From assembly GCF_000420665.1 (NCBI RefSeq), contig NZ_ATVJ01000001.1, positions 2,284,062 through 2,348,061 of the forward strand: DNA of 64,000 bases, given 5' to 3'. The notes under the pieces were generated by a model. The model worked only from the letters and a program-made list of their open reading frames with translations, had not been told where the DNA came from and did no database searches. Of this stretch, positions 43,592 to 51,669 are shown piece by piece. This DNA comes from Ponticaulis koreensis DSM 19734 (GTDB lineage: Bacteria > Pseudomonadota > Alphaproteobacteria > Caulobacterales > Hyphomonadaceae). The translations under genes and the position numbers were made by a program. Every line of letters starts with the position of its first letter. Position 1 is the first letter of the stretch.

Positions 43592-45835
43592 TCAGAGCAT
43601 CGGCTCCAGACACCCGAGAATGTGGTAGAATGAACTCGCTGGCGCGCGGTCGAGCAGGTTCTGCCCGTCTACGCTCAGCTGGTCTTTCCAATAGCCAGGC
43701 ATTTCACCGTCGAATGTCATATAGTCGTCTGCAAGACGTTCAAACATGTGAAGGGCCAGATCGGTGCCCTCAGTGGTGTTATGCTGCAGCTTGAGCCGGA
43801 TGTATTCCGTCTGCGGCCACAGCCGGCTGGTTGGTGCGTCCATCAACTTACCGTTCGGCATGACGTGATCGACCACAAGACCGGTGAGTGGGTTGATGCC
43901 GTAAGCGTCAGAGAAGGCTTCCATCGTCGCGGCCTCCTCAACGGCGTCGCCAGTCAGCGACTCATACAGCCTCAGAAGGTAGGTCCACTCGATCAGGTGA
44001 CCAGGCTCGACAGCGCGTGAGAGCTCTGGTGCTGTAGACGGCAGCATGGAGAGATCGTTCTGGAAATACTCGCGTAACAGACCGCCGACACAGAAGTGCG
44101 TCCGGAACAGTCCAACAATCTCTTTAGCCATGTCAGCCATGAGATCGTGATTATGCAGTTTCATCCACGCCATGGCTGCTTCCAGCAAGTGCATGTGCGG
44201 GTTGGCGCGTCGCAGGGCATCACCTTCCGGCAGGGCCTCTTTGAAGCCGTTCACCGGATGTCGGAGTCTGGCGAACAGGAACTCCATCGTCTCAGTGGCG
44301 ACTTTTAGCAGGTCTTTGTCGCCGGTCGCTTTATAGGCCCATGCGAGGCTCATCAGAACGAAGGCGTGGTCATAGCAGTCAGCCTGATCGTCGATAAAGT
44401 GTCCGCTCGGGGAAAGAATGTGCCCGAAGCCTCCGTCATCACGGCGACCGTGGCGCAGCATGAAGTCGAGCGGCACTTTGATCGCTTCTTCGGCAGGCTG
44501 ATAGCCGAGCATGGCTGCGTGTGAAAACACATAGGTCTGACGCGCCTGAACGCGAAGCCGCTTCGGCATGTCTTTGAGAGGTTCGCCGGAGAAGTTTACC
44601 GCCTCGAATGCGCCGCCATTCTCCAGATCCAGACCGTTCTCGATCCAGAATGGCAGGGCCTTTCCAAACAGCCAGCTGCGAGCGCGTGACTTTTGTTGTG
44701 AGACATAAGCCGTGCTTCCCGGGCCATGGTGATCGGCTACCGCATGCCCCTGATCTTTGAGGTGCTTATGGACGGCTTTCACCTTCTGAACCTGATCCTT
44801 CGGGCAGATCAGCATGGCGTCGACTGTATCGACAATAATCATGTTCTCAAGGCCGACGGCTGCGATCAGCTTGTCATGTGCGCGGATCAGGCTGTTGGCC
44901 GTGTCGATCGCGACGACGTCACCTTCAAGAACGTTGCCGTTAGCGTCCGATGGCGCAATTTCGTGCGCTGCCGACCAGCTGCCCACATCATTCCATCCAA
45001 AATCAGCAGGTAGAACGCTGGCCTTTTCGGTGTGCTCCATGACCGCGAAATCGATGGAGTTTTTCGGAATGGCTTCGAACGTTTGTGGATCAAACGAAAT
45101 GCGCGGTAGTCCGGCTGCATCTACGGCGACATCGGCTTCTGAGAACGCCTCGGCCGCTTTGCGGGAAATGATCTCATCAAACCGTTCGAGTTCGGACAGG
45201 AATACATCCGGCGTGAAGGCAAACATGCCCGAGTTCCAGAGATAGTCGCCGCTCTCCAGATATTGCTTTGCCGTGTCTTCGTCTGGCTTTTCTACAAATC
45301 GTGCGACCGGATAGGAGGCCAGATCAGGCAGCTTGTCAGACGCGCGATTAATGTAACCGAAGCCGGTCTCAGGCGCATTCGGCGTGATGCCGATTGTGGA
45401 GATGTAACCGGCGAGGGCGGCTTCACCTGCCGAATCAAGCGCCTGATGGAAGCCCGGAATGTCTGAAATATGGTGATCCGCAGGAAGCAGCAGAACGACA
45501 TATTGTTCGTCTGGATTTTCTTGCTGGATTTTACGTGCCCAGTGCGCTGCAATGGCTGCCGCTGCTGCTGTGTCGCGTCCCATCGGCTCAGCAATAACGG
45601 CAGAAAGCTCGGCGCCTTCATCTTCCATCTGGTGTTCGATCTCGGTCGCGTAGCTCTGACCGCAAATCAGCACCGGAGATATACAGTTCTCCTGCGCCTG
45701 CAGTCGCAGCACCGTATTCGCCAGCAGCGATTTCTCACCAACCAGGCTCTGGAGCTGTTTTGGTGCATAGGTGCGTGAAGTCGGCCATAGGCGCGTACCG
45801 GAGCCGCCGCACAGAATGGTCGGTATAATTTTCAT
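43592..45835 (-). CDS. Mannose-1-phosphate guanylyltransferase fused to an AGE-family isomerase domain
   Basis: A 747-residue two-domain enzyme. Residues 1 to about 355 are a nucleotidyltransferase of the ManC/AlgA type: CGGSGTRLWPTSR, FVEKPDEDTA (180-189), WNSGMF (200-205) and WNDVGSW (281-287). It makes GDP-mannose from mannose-1-phosphate and GTP. Residues from about 385 to the end are an N-acylglucosamine 2-epimerase-like barrel with QARQTYVFSHAAMLG, YDHAFVLMSLAWAY, NPHMHLLEAAMAW (546-558) and EPGHLIEWTYLL. This domain replaces the cupin isomerase usual in type II ManC and probably interconverts fructose- and mannose-6-phosphate. GDP-mannose would feed polysaccharide synthesis. No other sugar genes are adjacent. 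The isomerase reaction is inferred. Confidence 0.9.
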   Translation of the reverse strand: MKIIPTILCGGSGTRLWPTSRTYAPKQLQSLVGEKSLLANTVLRLQAQENCISPVLICGQSYATEIEHQMEDEGAELSAVIAEPMGRDTAAAAAIAAHWARKIQQENPDEQYVVLLLPADHHISDIPGFHQALDSAGEAALAGYISTIGITPNAPETGFGYINRASDKLPDLASYPVARFVEKPDEDTAKQYLESGDYLWNSGMFAFTPDVFLSELERFDEIISRKAAEAFSEADVAVDAAGLPRISFDPQTFEAIPKNSIDFAVMEHTEKASVLPADFGWNDVGSWSAAHEIAPSDANGNVLEGDVVAIDTANSLIRAHDKLIAAVGLENMIIVDTVDAMLICPKDQVQKVKAVHKHLKDQGHAVADHHGPGSTAYVSQQKSRARSWLFGKALPFWIENGLDLENGGAFEAVNFSGEPLKDMPKRLRVQARQTYVFSHAAMLGYQPAEEAIKVPLDFMLRHGRRDDGGFGHILSPSGHFIDDQADCYDHAFVLMSLAWAYKATGDKDLLKVATETMEFLFARLRHPVNGFKEALPEGDALRRANPHMHLLEAAMAWMKLHNHDLMADMAKEIVGLFRTHFCVGGLLREYFQNDLSMLPSTAPELSRAVEPGHLIEWTYLLRLYESLTGDAVEEAATMEAFSDAYGINPLTGLVVDHVMPNGKLMDAPTSRLWPQTEYIRLKLQHNTTEGTDLALHMFERLADDYMTFDGEMPGYWKDQLSVDGQNLLDRAPASSFYHILGCLEPML

Positions 45836-46096
45836 TGAAGTCGTCCCCTAACTCAACATTGACGCTTCTTGCCATTGCTGCATTCGTTTTAACAGCCCTG
45901 ATTGATATTGTTTTATGACTTTTTGTGTCTGCCTGCATTTCATTCAGAAAACCACCACTTATCTGACAAAATGGACGCTAGCTTACGCAAGGGGAAACAG
46001 CGCAAGCGCGCGCAAATAAATTCCCTGCCAGACGTAGACGAAAAGATGAAACTGGGTTAGGCAGCATGCTTATCCCAAAAACGAGAAACTGAACTA

Positions 46097-46306
46097 ATGT
46101 CGGAAAAGAAACCGCGCACAGGTCCGCTTACCTTCTTAAAGCAGGTTCGTGCAGAAGGTAACAAAGTCACCTGGACCACTCGTCAGGAAACAATCGCAGC
46201 GACGATCATGGTTCTGGTCATGGTCGTAATCGCAGCGACATTTCTCTTTTTCGTAGATGTGATCTGGGGATTCCTTATCCCGATGATCACTGGCGCATCT
46301 AGCTAA
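46097..46306 (+). CDS. secE: Preprotein translocase subunit SecE
   Basis: Small membrane subunit of the Sec channel. The 69-residue one-helix form is typical of alphaproteobacteria. It has the amphipathic stretch GPLTFLKQVRAEGNKVTWTTRQET and a single transmembrane segment AATIMVLVMVVIAATFLFFV. It lies 13 bases before nusG. The tRNA-Trp gene that often precedes secE in this class is not found in the 261-base upstream gap. Confidence 0.96.
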   Translation: MSEKKPRTGPLTFLKQVRAEGNKVTWTTRQETIAATIMVLVMVVIAATFLFFVDVIWGFLIPMITGASS

Positions 46307-46319
46307 GGAAGGCCCTGGC

Positions 46320-46877
46320 ATGAGCCAGAAAGACGTAACAAAGCCTCGCTGGTACATTGTGCACGCATACTCGAACTTCGAGAAGAAGGTCGCCGCGTCC
46401 ATTCTTGAGCAGGCGCGCATGAACGGTCACGATCACCTGATCGAGCAGATGGAAGTTCCGACTGAAGAAGTCGTTGAAGTGGTTCGTGGCCGCAAGCGCA
46501 CGCGTGAGCAGCGCTACTTCCCGGGCTATGTTCTGATGAAGGCCGTCCTCACTGACGACATCTACCACATGGTAAAGAACACGCCGAAGGTTACCGGCTT
46601 CCTCGGTGCTGACGGTGGTAAAAAGCCGCTTCCGGTTTCCGAACGTGAAGTTCAGCGAATCCTTGGCGACGCAGAGGATGCTGCAGAGCGTCCACGTCCA
46701 ACGATCAGCTTCGAAGTTGGCGAGCAGGTGCGTGTGAACGATGGCCCGTTCCAGTCCTTCGAAGGGTCTGTCGAGGAAGTCGACGAAGAAAATGGCCGCC
46801 TGAAAGTGATGGTATCCATCTTCGGTCGTGCGACACCTGTCGATCTGGAATACGGTCAGGTCGACAAAGTCAGCTAG
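46320..46877 (+). CDS. nusG: Transcription termination/antitermination factor NusG
   Basis: Processivity factor that binds RNA polymerase and links it to Rho or to the ribosome. The 185-residue protein has the NGN domain (WYIVHAYSNFEKKVAASI, YFPGYVLMKAVL) and the C-terminal KOW domain (FEVGEQVRVNDGPFQSFEGSV). An insertion-like charged loop VRGRKRTREQ is usual in alphaproteobacteria. A strong terminator follows 25 bases later. Confidence 0.97.
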   Translation: MSQKDVTKPRWYIVHAYSNFEKKVAASILEQARMNGHDHLIEQMEVPTEEVVEVVRGRKRTREQRYFPGYVLMKAVLTDDIYHMVKNTPKVTGFLGADGGKKPLPVSEREVQRILGDAEDAAERPRPTISFEVGEQVRVNDGPFQSFEGSVEEVDEENGRLKVMVSIFGRATPVDLEYGQVDKVS

Positions 46878-46902
46878 GCTGGCAGACAATCCTGTTTTGA
46901 AG

Positions 46903-46928
46903 AACCCGGCCATCGCGCCGGGTTTTTT
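46903..46928 (+). terminator. Intrinsic terminator after nusG
   Basis: Stem AACCCGGC / GCCGGGTT with a 6-base loop and a T6 run. It cuts secE-nusG off from the rplK operon downstream. Confidence 0.93.
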
Positions 46929-47032
46929 GTTTGGTGGATTACGTGTGCCGACTTGGATTCGCCCGCAAGCTTCAGGCGCGCATTATGCGCGGTCGGTGGC
47001 AGTCATTACGCATCTCCGGCGTTCATTTGTCT

Positions 47033-47058
47033 GGTGCATTCGCTACGCTTAATGCACC
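47033..47058. repeat. REP-like palindrome
   Basis: GGTGCATT / AATGCACC with loop CGCTACGCTT. The unit GTGCATTCGCT...AATGCACCCTAC is a familiar dispersed palindrome in many Gram-negative genomes. One copy is visible here. Confidence 0.6.
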
Positions 47059-47159
47059 CTACCGCCGAACGGAGTTCCGCTAACTAAAGGGCAAACGGCA
47101 ATTAAAATTCTCGTTGGAAATGACGGAGTGGTGTTCAATGCCATGCCTTGGAGAATTAA

Positions 47160-47528
47160 ATGAATATAAAATACATACTTAGTCAAATACCTAGCGAAAA
47201 ATCGGAAATATCAATATACTATCAACTGGTAGGCAATGTATATTTTTATGAAGGAAGCGCAGTCATTCGGTTAAGCGACGTCCTCGTTGCTGAGTTCGCT
47301 TTCTTTATTGAGGAGTGGGTTTCGACGCCGGAGGGAAGCGATTTTGTATATTTCGCAAGCGATTACGACGAAGGTCCGGTCTTTTCAATTCTTAGAGAAA
47401 ACGGAGAGTACAAGCTAATTGACCATTTGAATGATACTTTTATTTTTGTTCAATCAGTGCGGCCCGCACTGCGTGACTTTTTGCATCAGTTTGAGCGTTC
47501 AAAACGCCTTATTTTAAGCGCAAAGTAA
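47160..47528 (+). CDS. Hypothetical protein, AT-rich orphan gene
   Basis: A 122-residue protein I do not recognise. It is acidic and aromatic-rich with alternating beta-like stretches (IYYQLVGNVYFYEGSAVIRL, FVYFASDYDEGPVFSIL) and no signal peptide or membrane segment. The DNA is visibly AT-richer than its neighbours and uses codons such as ATA and TTA that are rare around it, which suggests recent transfer. A GGAGAATTAA site just before the ATG gives it good initiation. It sits between dispersed repeats in the broken nusG-rplK junction. It could be an orphan immunity-type or phage-derived protein, but there is no direct evidence. Confidence 0.7.
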   Translation: MNIKYILSQIPSEKSEISIYYQLVGNVYFYEGSAVIRLSDVLVAEFAFFIEEWVSTPEGSDFVYFASDYDEGPVFSILRENGEYKLIDHLNDTFIFVQSVRPALRDFLHQFERSKRLILSAK

Positions 47529-47623
47529 AGGCAATCTGATGCTGCGCACCGGGTAGAGAGTATTCTGCGCAGCAATGCGCAGGCAAACGGCGCATATGGT
47601 TTCAGGTTTCTGGGGCTATCTCA

Positions 47624-47736
47624 TTGTCATCCCGGCCGCAGCGAAGCGAAGAGCCGGGACCCAGAACATCCATCCGGTAACAGCTGGGTCCCGGATATGT
47701 TTTTCGTCAAAACGTCAAAACATTCCGGGATGACAA
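47624..47736. repeat. Nested palindromic intergenic repeat
   Basis: Outer arms TTGTCATCCCGG (47624-47635) and CCGGGATGACAA (47725-47736) enclose an inner pair CCGGGACCCAG (47654-47664) and CTGGGTCCCGG (47684-47694). This GTCATCCCGG type is a well-known dispersed element in proteobacteria, able to fold as a long hairpin. It is not coding. Confidence 0.8.
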
Positions 47737-47802
47737 AACGCCCGGCGACTAAAGACGCAAAAACTAATCCAACCCTACCACACGCAACCCTAAACTTGGC
47801 GC

Positions 47803-48441
47803 ATGAACCCCGCGCCATCATCTGTTCCTGATTACACCTCGCTGACCATTGGTCAGTTGATCGGGTTGAGCCTTGCGCGGCTTTATGCCTGGTGCATGCG
47901 GCTTCAGGTTTCCGGCGATGTATGCGCGCCGCATGACCTCGCGCGAATGGTGATTTCGACCGACGCTATGGTGCATTCTTATGTGCGCATGCTGGCCTCG
48001 AACCAGCTGGAGCGGGCCGGTTTCACTTACGCAGCAAGTGCGATGCGTACGCCCGTCTGGCAACGGACTGATAGTTTTGTTTGCTCTCGCGCACCTTCGG
48101 TACGCATAGAGCGCGCTCAGGGCTGTCTTGTACGCTCTCGTGAAACAGAGACTCACATAGACCCAGCTGAAGGCTGTGAGCTCATATCATTGGCCGAGCT
48201 GTCTGATCGGCTGCAGACGACAATCGAAATCTTTGAACGCGCCGAAACACTGGCAAGTCATCTGGCTCGTTTTATCGTCTGCGTGCTGGCTTATCTTGAG
48301 CCTGCGGAACGCATATTCCGTGCGTTCTATGAGCCGACGGAACCATCATTTCCGTCTTGTCGTGATGTTACGACTCTACGAGAGCCATGGCCGCCGCCAG
48401 ATCGTATTCCGGAGCGCCAGTGCGCATTCGCGAACCAGTAA
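47803..48441 (+). CDS. Hypothetical protein
   Basis: A 212-residue protein of unknown function. It is mostly helical by composition, with eight cysteines spread over its length (WCMRL, VCAPHD, FVCSRA, GCLVR, GCELI, IVCVL, SCRDV, QCAF) and a proline-rich tail PPPDRIPERQ. No signal peptide is apparent. Base use resembles the chromosome, unlike the AT-rich gene before it. The start ATG at 47803 lies 67 bases after the nested repeat. I cannot name a family; a lineage-restricted gene is the likeliest reading. Confidence 0.6.
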   Translation: MNPAPSSVPDYTSLTIGQLIGLSLARLYAWCMRLQVSGDVCAPHDLARMVISTDAMVHSYVRMLASNQLERAGFTYAASAMRTPVWQRTDSFVCSRAPSVRIERAQGCLVRSRETETHIDPAEGCELISLAELSDRLQTTIEIFERAETLASHLARFIVCVLAYLEPAERIFRAFYEPTEPSFPSCRDVTTLREPWPPPDRIPERQCAFANQ

Positions 48442-48500
48442 ATCTGAAACTCCATTTATTGGTGGGAACCACAAGCGACCGCGCTGGGTTCGGAGGATAT

Positions 48501-48525
48501 GGAATTAATCCAGTGAATTAATTCC
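48501..48525. repeat. AT-rich inverted repeat
   Basis: GGAATTAAT / ATTAATTCC with a 7-base spacer, downstream of the hypothetical gene. There is no T tract, so termination is doubtful. Confidence 0.5.
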
Positions 48526-48689
48526 CCGACGAACGGTGCGAAAGCGTAAGCTGACACAGCACCGAGCAATCAAAAGCAAAAACGCGGCAGGGCACCCTTG
48601 CGGCGATACTGGTGTATGTTTTTTTATTTGCTCGCCTTCGTGGTTCGCCATTGGCTCACCCCGGCTGCGCCTTCGCGTTGCTCGTAGTG

Positions 48690-48768
48690 TTTCGCTCATT
48701 CCCGCGAAGGCGGGAAACTGGCCCAGCCATGTCGCACCAGAACCCTGCCTGCGCAGGGATGAGCGAAA
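48690..48768. repeat. Paired palindromic element (BIME-like)
   Basis: Outer arms TTTCGCTCAT (48690-48699) and ATGAGCGAAA (48759-48768) enclose two small hairpins, TTCCCGC-GAAG-GCGGGAA and CCCTGC-CTGC-GCAGGG. It is an inverted pair of REP-type units. The frames translating to PAFAGMSE-like strings in this region are the usual false genes made by such repeats. Confidence 0.75.
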
Positions 48769-48788
48769 ATCCCTCAACACCGCAGATG

Positions 48789-48873
48789 CCCACGAAGGTG
48801 GGTATCCCGGCTTAGATTGATCAACTCAAAACGTAGCCAGATTTAAGCATGGGTTCCCGTCTTCACGGGAACC
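48789..48873. repeat. Two further REP-type mini-hairpins
   Basis: CCCAC-GAAG-GTGGG (48789-48802) and GGTTCCCGT-CTTC-ACGGGAACC (48852-48873). The second is the reverse-complement loop type of the first. Stem bases vary while pairing is kept. Together with the unit to the left they form a cluster of four related hairpins in 200 bases. Confidence 0.7.
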
Positions 48874-48982
48874 TGCGGACATATGGTTTGATTGCTGGTG
48901 AGCTCACAGACCGCGACTGCGGTCCGGGCGCTAGCACGCCCGCCGGAGACGCTGCGCGTCGTGAGGCATAAAGAAACTTCGC

Positions 48983-49011
48983 TTGCGTCTATACCAGCCT
49001 TCATGTATACG
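48983..49011 (+). promoter_or_regulatory. Candidate promoter of the rplK operon
   Basis: TTGCGT (48983-48988) and TATACG (49006-49011) are 17 bases apart. Transcription would begin near 49018, exactly at the start of a foldable leader. A promoter is needed here because a strong terminator follows nusG. Confidence 0.5.
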
Positions 49012-49020
49012 CGCGGCTTC

Positions 49021-49065
49021 GTGTGGGAGGTGGCCCGTAAGTCCATGGGTTGAACCCGACCACGC
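49021..49065 (+). promoter_or_regulatory. Structured leader of the L11-L1 operon
   Basis: The leader begins GTGTGG (49021-49026), which can pair with CCACGC (49060-49065). Inside is the hairpin GGGTT-G-AACCC (49047-49057). Protein L1 represses its own operon through a leader structure in E. coli, and this is the expected place. I recall similar GTGGGAGG...CCCGACCACGC leaders before rplK in other alphaproteobacteria, but cannot check that here. Confidence 0.45.
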
Positions 49066-49122
49066 ACCCGTAGCAGTGGCGAGCTGAAATACGCAGACCA
49101 CACCTAATCATGTGAGGGATAC

Positions 49123-49551
49123 ATGGCTAAGAAACTTCTGGGGCAGCTCAAGCTCCAAATTCCGGCTGGTGCGGCTGCACCGTCTCCGCCGGTCGGTCCT
49201 GCGCTCGGTCAGCGCGGCATCAACATCATGGAATTCTGTAAAGCGTTCAACGCTAAAACAGCCAGCATGGAAAAAGGCCTGCCGATTCCAGTCGTCATCG
49301 ACTATTATCAGGACAAGTCTTTTACTTTTGTCACAAAAACTCCGCCTGCATCAGTGCTGCTGCTCAAAGCTGCAAGCCTGAAAAAAGGCGCGAACAAGCC
49401 TGGTCACGAAACAGCTGGTACGGTCACAATGGCGCAATGCCGTGAGATCGCTGAAGCTAAAATGGCTGACCTCAACGCAAACGACCTGGACGCTGCTTCG
49501 CTTATCATTGCGGGCTCTGCACGTTCTATGGGTCTGCAGGTTACGGAGTAA
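49123..49551 (+). CDS. rplK: 50S ribosomal protein L11
   Basis: L11 forms the GTPase-associated centre and is needed for RelA activation. The 142-residue protein has [35 protein letters not shown], and the RNA-binding C-terminal domain with [12 protein letters not shown] at the end. The conserved proline-rich hinge is intact. It is first in an operon with rplA, 5 bases away. Confidence 0.98.
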   Translation: MAKKLLGQLKLQIPAGAAAPSPPVGPALGQRGINIMEFCKAFNAKTASMEKGLPIPVVIDYYQDKSFTFVTKTPPASVLLLKAASLKKGANKPGHETAGTVTMAQCREIAEAKMADLNANDLDAASLIIAGSARSMGLQVTE

Positions 49552-49556
49552 GACTG

Positions 49557-50255
49557 ATGGCTGGTAAACGTATGGCTGCAGCTCTTCAGACTGTAGATCG
49601 CAGCGCACTTTATAGTGTTGGCGACGCTGTTGAGCTCGTAAAATCTAACGCTAAAGCAAAGTTCGACGAGACAATCGATATCTCTGTGAACCTCGGCGTT
49701 GACCCGAAATATGCTGACCAGATGGTCCGCGGTGTATGTAACTTGCCATCTGGCACGGGCCGTACAGTTCGCGTTGCTGTTTTTGCGCGTGACGCGAAAG
49801 CTGACGAAGCACGTGAAGCTGGCGCTGAGATCGTCGGTGCTGAAGACCTGATGGAAAAAGTTCAGGGTGGTTTCATGGACTTTGACCGTGTGATCGCGAC
49901 ACCTGACATGATGGCGATCGTCGGTCGTCTCGGTAAGGTTCTCGGCCCGCGTGGTCTGATGCCTAACCCTAAAGTTGGTACAGTTACGCCGAACGTGGCG
50001 CAGGCTGTTAAAGACTCTATGGGCGGTGCTGTTGAGTTCCGCGTCGAGAAGGCTGGTATTGTCCACGCTGGTATCGGTAAAGCGAGCTTCTCTAACGACG
50101 ACCTTGAGAAAAACGTCAATGCGTTCGTCTCTGCGCTTCTGAAGGCTAAGCCGTCAGGTGCTAAAGGTACGTTCGTGAAGAAGATCACGCTGTCTTCTTC
50201 TATGGGCCCTGGTGTCCACCTTAACGTGAACGAGACAATCGCTTCAGTTTCATAA
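49557..50255 (+). CDS. rplA: 50S ribosomal protein L1
   Basis: L1 forms the mobile stalk near the E site and is a translational repressor of its own operon. The 232-residue protein has [41 protein letters not shown], the signature [18 protein letters not shown], and the tail [13 protein letters not shown] strong terminator follows 25 bases later, so rplKA is a separate unit from rplJL. Confidence 0.98.
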   Translation: MAGKRMAAALQTVDRSALYSVGDAVELVKSNAKAKFDETIDISVNLGVDPKYADQMVRGVCNLPSGTGRTVRVAVFARDAKADEAREAGAEIVGAEDLMEKVQGGFMDFDRVIATPDMMAIVGRLGKVLGPRGLMPNPKVGTVTPNVAQAVKDSMGGAVEFRVEKAGIVHAGIGKASFSNDDLEKNVNAFVSALLKAKPSGAKGTFVKKITLSSSMGPGVHLNVNETIASVS

Positions 50256-50280
50256 GCTCTGGCGATAATCACAAGAATTC

Positions 50281-50309
50281 AGGCGCGAGTGTAAAGCTCG
50301 CGCCTTTTT
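50281..50309 (+). terminator. Intrinsic terminator after rplA
   Basis: Perfect 9-bp stem AGGCGCGAG / CTCGCGCCT with a 7-base loop and T5. Confidence 0.93.
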
Positions 50310-50560
50310 CGTATCCGGCCTGATTTGGTTGTGTGGGCGCCGACAATCTGACGGTGTATGAAAAAATCTTGAATCTGGGCCTTGCGACTCATTGGTAAAG
50401 ACGATATGGAACCCGGCTCTGGTCGGATTGCGTCTGCTTTCCGGGCAGAAAACCTGTCCGAGACCATAGGTTAGCCTAGGCTATGAAATATCCTATGCAG
50501 ACGGGGTGAGGTGAGACTGAGGCTTGGGGGCGATGTCTGCAAGTTCTTGTTTAATCCATA

Positions 50561-50613
50561 ACCCTGGGCAGGCGCCGGATGAAGGTGCGCCTTCTGACGG
50601 CAGACACCAGGGT
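50561..50613 (+). promoter_or_regulatory. Ribosomal protein L10 leader
   Basis: ACCCTGG (50561-50567) pairs with CCAGGGT (50607-50613), closing a structure with internal bulges and the terminal hairpin GAAGG-TGCG-CCTTC (50581-50594). It lies 40 bases upstream of rplJ. L10-L12 binds this kind of leader and represses translation of its own genes. The rest of the 398-base gap between rplA and rplJ holds the rplA terminator and no gene I trust. Confidence 0.75.
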
Positions 50614-50653
50614 GTGCGGATCAACTGTACGCCTGACTTTTTGGAGAACCGTA

Positions 50654-51169
50654 ATGGATAAAACCGGAAAGAAGGCGGCGCTCAAGGAACTCGAAACTGT
50701 TTTCGAGGAATCTGGAGCAGTCGTCGTCACACACTATTCTGGTCTTAGCGTTGCGGAGATGACCGGGCTTCGCACGAAACTTCGCGAGAAGGGTGCGACG
50801 CTCAAAGTGATCAAAAACCGTATTGCCAAAATTGCTCTTAAGGGCAAAGGCGGCGACGCGGCGGCTGATCTCTTTCAGGGGCCTGTAGCTATTGCGTTTG
50901 CTGAAGATCCATCTTCAGCGGCGAAAGTTACGTCCGAGTTTGCAAAAGACAACGAAAAGCTGAAGCTCATCGGCGCCATCATGGACGAAGAAGTGATGGA
51001 CGAAACTGGCATCAAGATGCTCGCATCTATGCCATCTCGCGAAGAGCTTATTGCTACTGTTGTTGCTCGCCTTCTCGGCCAGGCTACCGAAATCGTATCG
51101 CGTGTTAACGCACCGGGTCAGCAGCTTGCTGGCGCGATTGATGCGATCCGGGAGCAAGCTAGCTCTTAA
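50654..51169 (+). CDS. rplJ: 50S ribosomal protein L10
   Basis: L10 anchors the L7/L12 stalk. The 171-residue protein from ATG at 50654 (GGAG seven bases upstream) has [45 protein letters not shown] and the C-terminal helix [20 protein letters not shown] that binds L12 dimers. An upstream in-frame ATG at 50579 lies in the regulatory leader and is not the start. Confidence 0.97.
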   Translation: MDKTGKKAALKELETVFEESGAVVVTHYSGLSVAEMTGLRTKLREKGATLKVIKNRIAKIALKGKGGDAAADLFQGPVAIAFAEDPSSAAKVTSEFAKDNEKLKLIGAIMDEEVMDETGIKMLASMPSREELIATVVARLLGQATEIVSRVNAPGQQLAGAIDAIREQASS

Positions 51170-51228
51170 GGTCTGAACACAACGTAAGATCCAGAAATCT
51201 AACCTCACTTAGAGAAAGACAAACTAAA

Positions 51229-51603
51229 ATGGCTGATATTGCTAAACTCGGTGATGAGCTTCTCGCACTCACCATTCTCGAAGCTAAAGAGCTCAACGAC
51301 TACCTCGAAGAGCGTGGCATCAAAGCTGCTGCAGCTGTAGCTGTAGCTGGTCCTGCTGCGGGCGCTGACGCTGCTCCAGCTGAAGAAAAAACTGAGTTCG
51401 ACGTAATCCTCGTCGACGGCGGTGCTAAGAAAATCAACGTGATTAAAGTAGTCCGCGAAGTTGTTTCTGGTCTCGGCCTGAAAGAAGCTAAGGAGCTCGT
51501 TGAAGGTGCTCCTAAGCCGATCAAAGAAGGCGCTACGAAAGAAGAAGCTGAAGAGATCAAGAAAAAGTTCGAAGAAGCTGGCGCGAAAGTGGAAATCAAG
51601 TAA
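51229..51603 (+). CDS. rplL: 50S ribosomal protein L7/L12
   Basis: Multi-copy stalk protein that recruits translation factors. The 124-residue protein has an N-terminal dimer domain, an Ala-rich hinge ([21 protein letters not shown] region) and the C-terminal factor-binding domain with [33 protein letters not shown] and the end EAGAKVEIK. It follows rplJ by 59 bases and is expected to be made in excess. Confidence 0.98.
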   Translation: MADIAKLGDELLALTILEAKELNDYLEERGIKAAAAVAVAGPAAGADAAPAEEKTEFDVILVDGGAKKINVIKVVREVVSGLGLKEAKELVEGAPKPIKEGATKEEAEEIKKKFEEAGAKVEIK

Positions 51604-51669
51604 CGCTGCTGCTTTCGAGCAACCAAATTGTGGACGTGTTCTGCGCGGAGCGTCCATTGTAAAGTATCA

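Noticed and set aside
45836..46096. tRNA-Trp gene expected before secE
   Set aside because: No cloverleaf or CCA-end pattern could be found in this gap.
48505..48820. Open frames on both strands translating to strings such as PAFAGMSE and FPRRRETG
   Set aside because: Typical false genes generated by REP-type repeats.
47033..48873. Possible CRISPR array from repeated palindromes
   Set aside because: The units differ in length and sequence, are not regularly spaced, and no cas genes are present.
48843..49103. Minus-strand frame of 86 codons upstream of rplK
   Set aside because: Covers a repeat hairpin, the promoter candidate and the rplK leader; no protein-like features.
50279..50467. Minus-strand frame of 62 codons after rplA
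   Set aside because: Overlaps the rplA terminator stem and has no homology or clear ribosome binding site.
50579..50653. N-terminal extension of rplJ
   Set aside because: The stretch is part of the folded L10 leader; the ATG at 50654 has the proper ribosome binding site and the family N-terminus.
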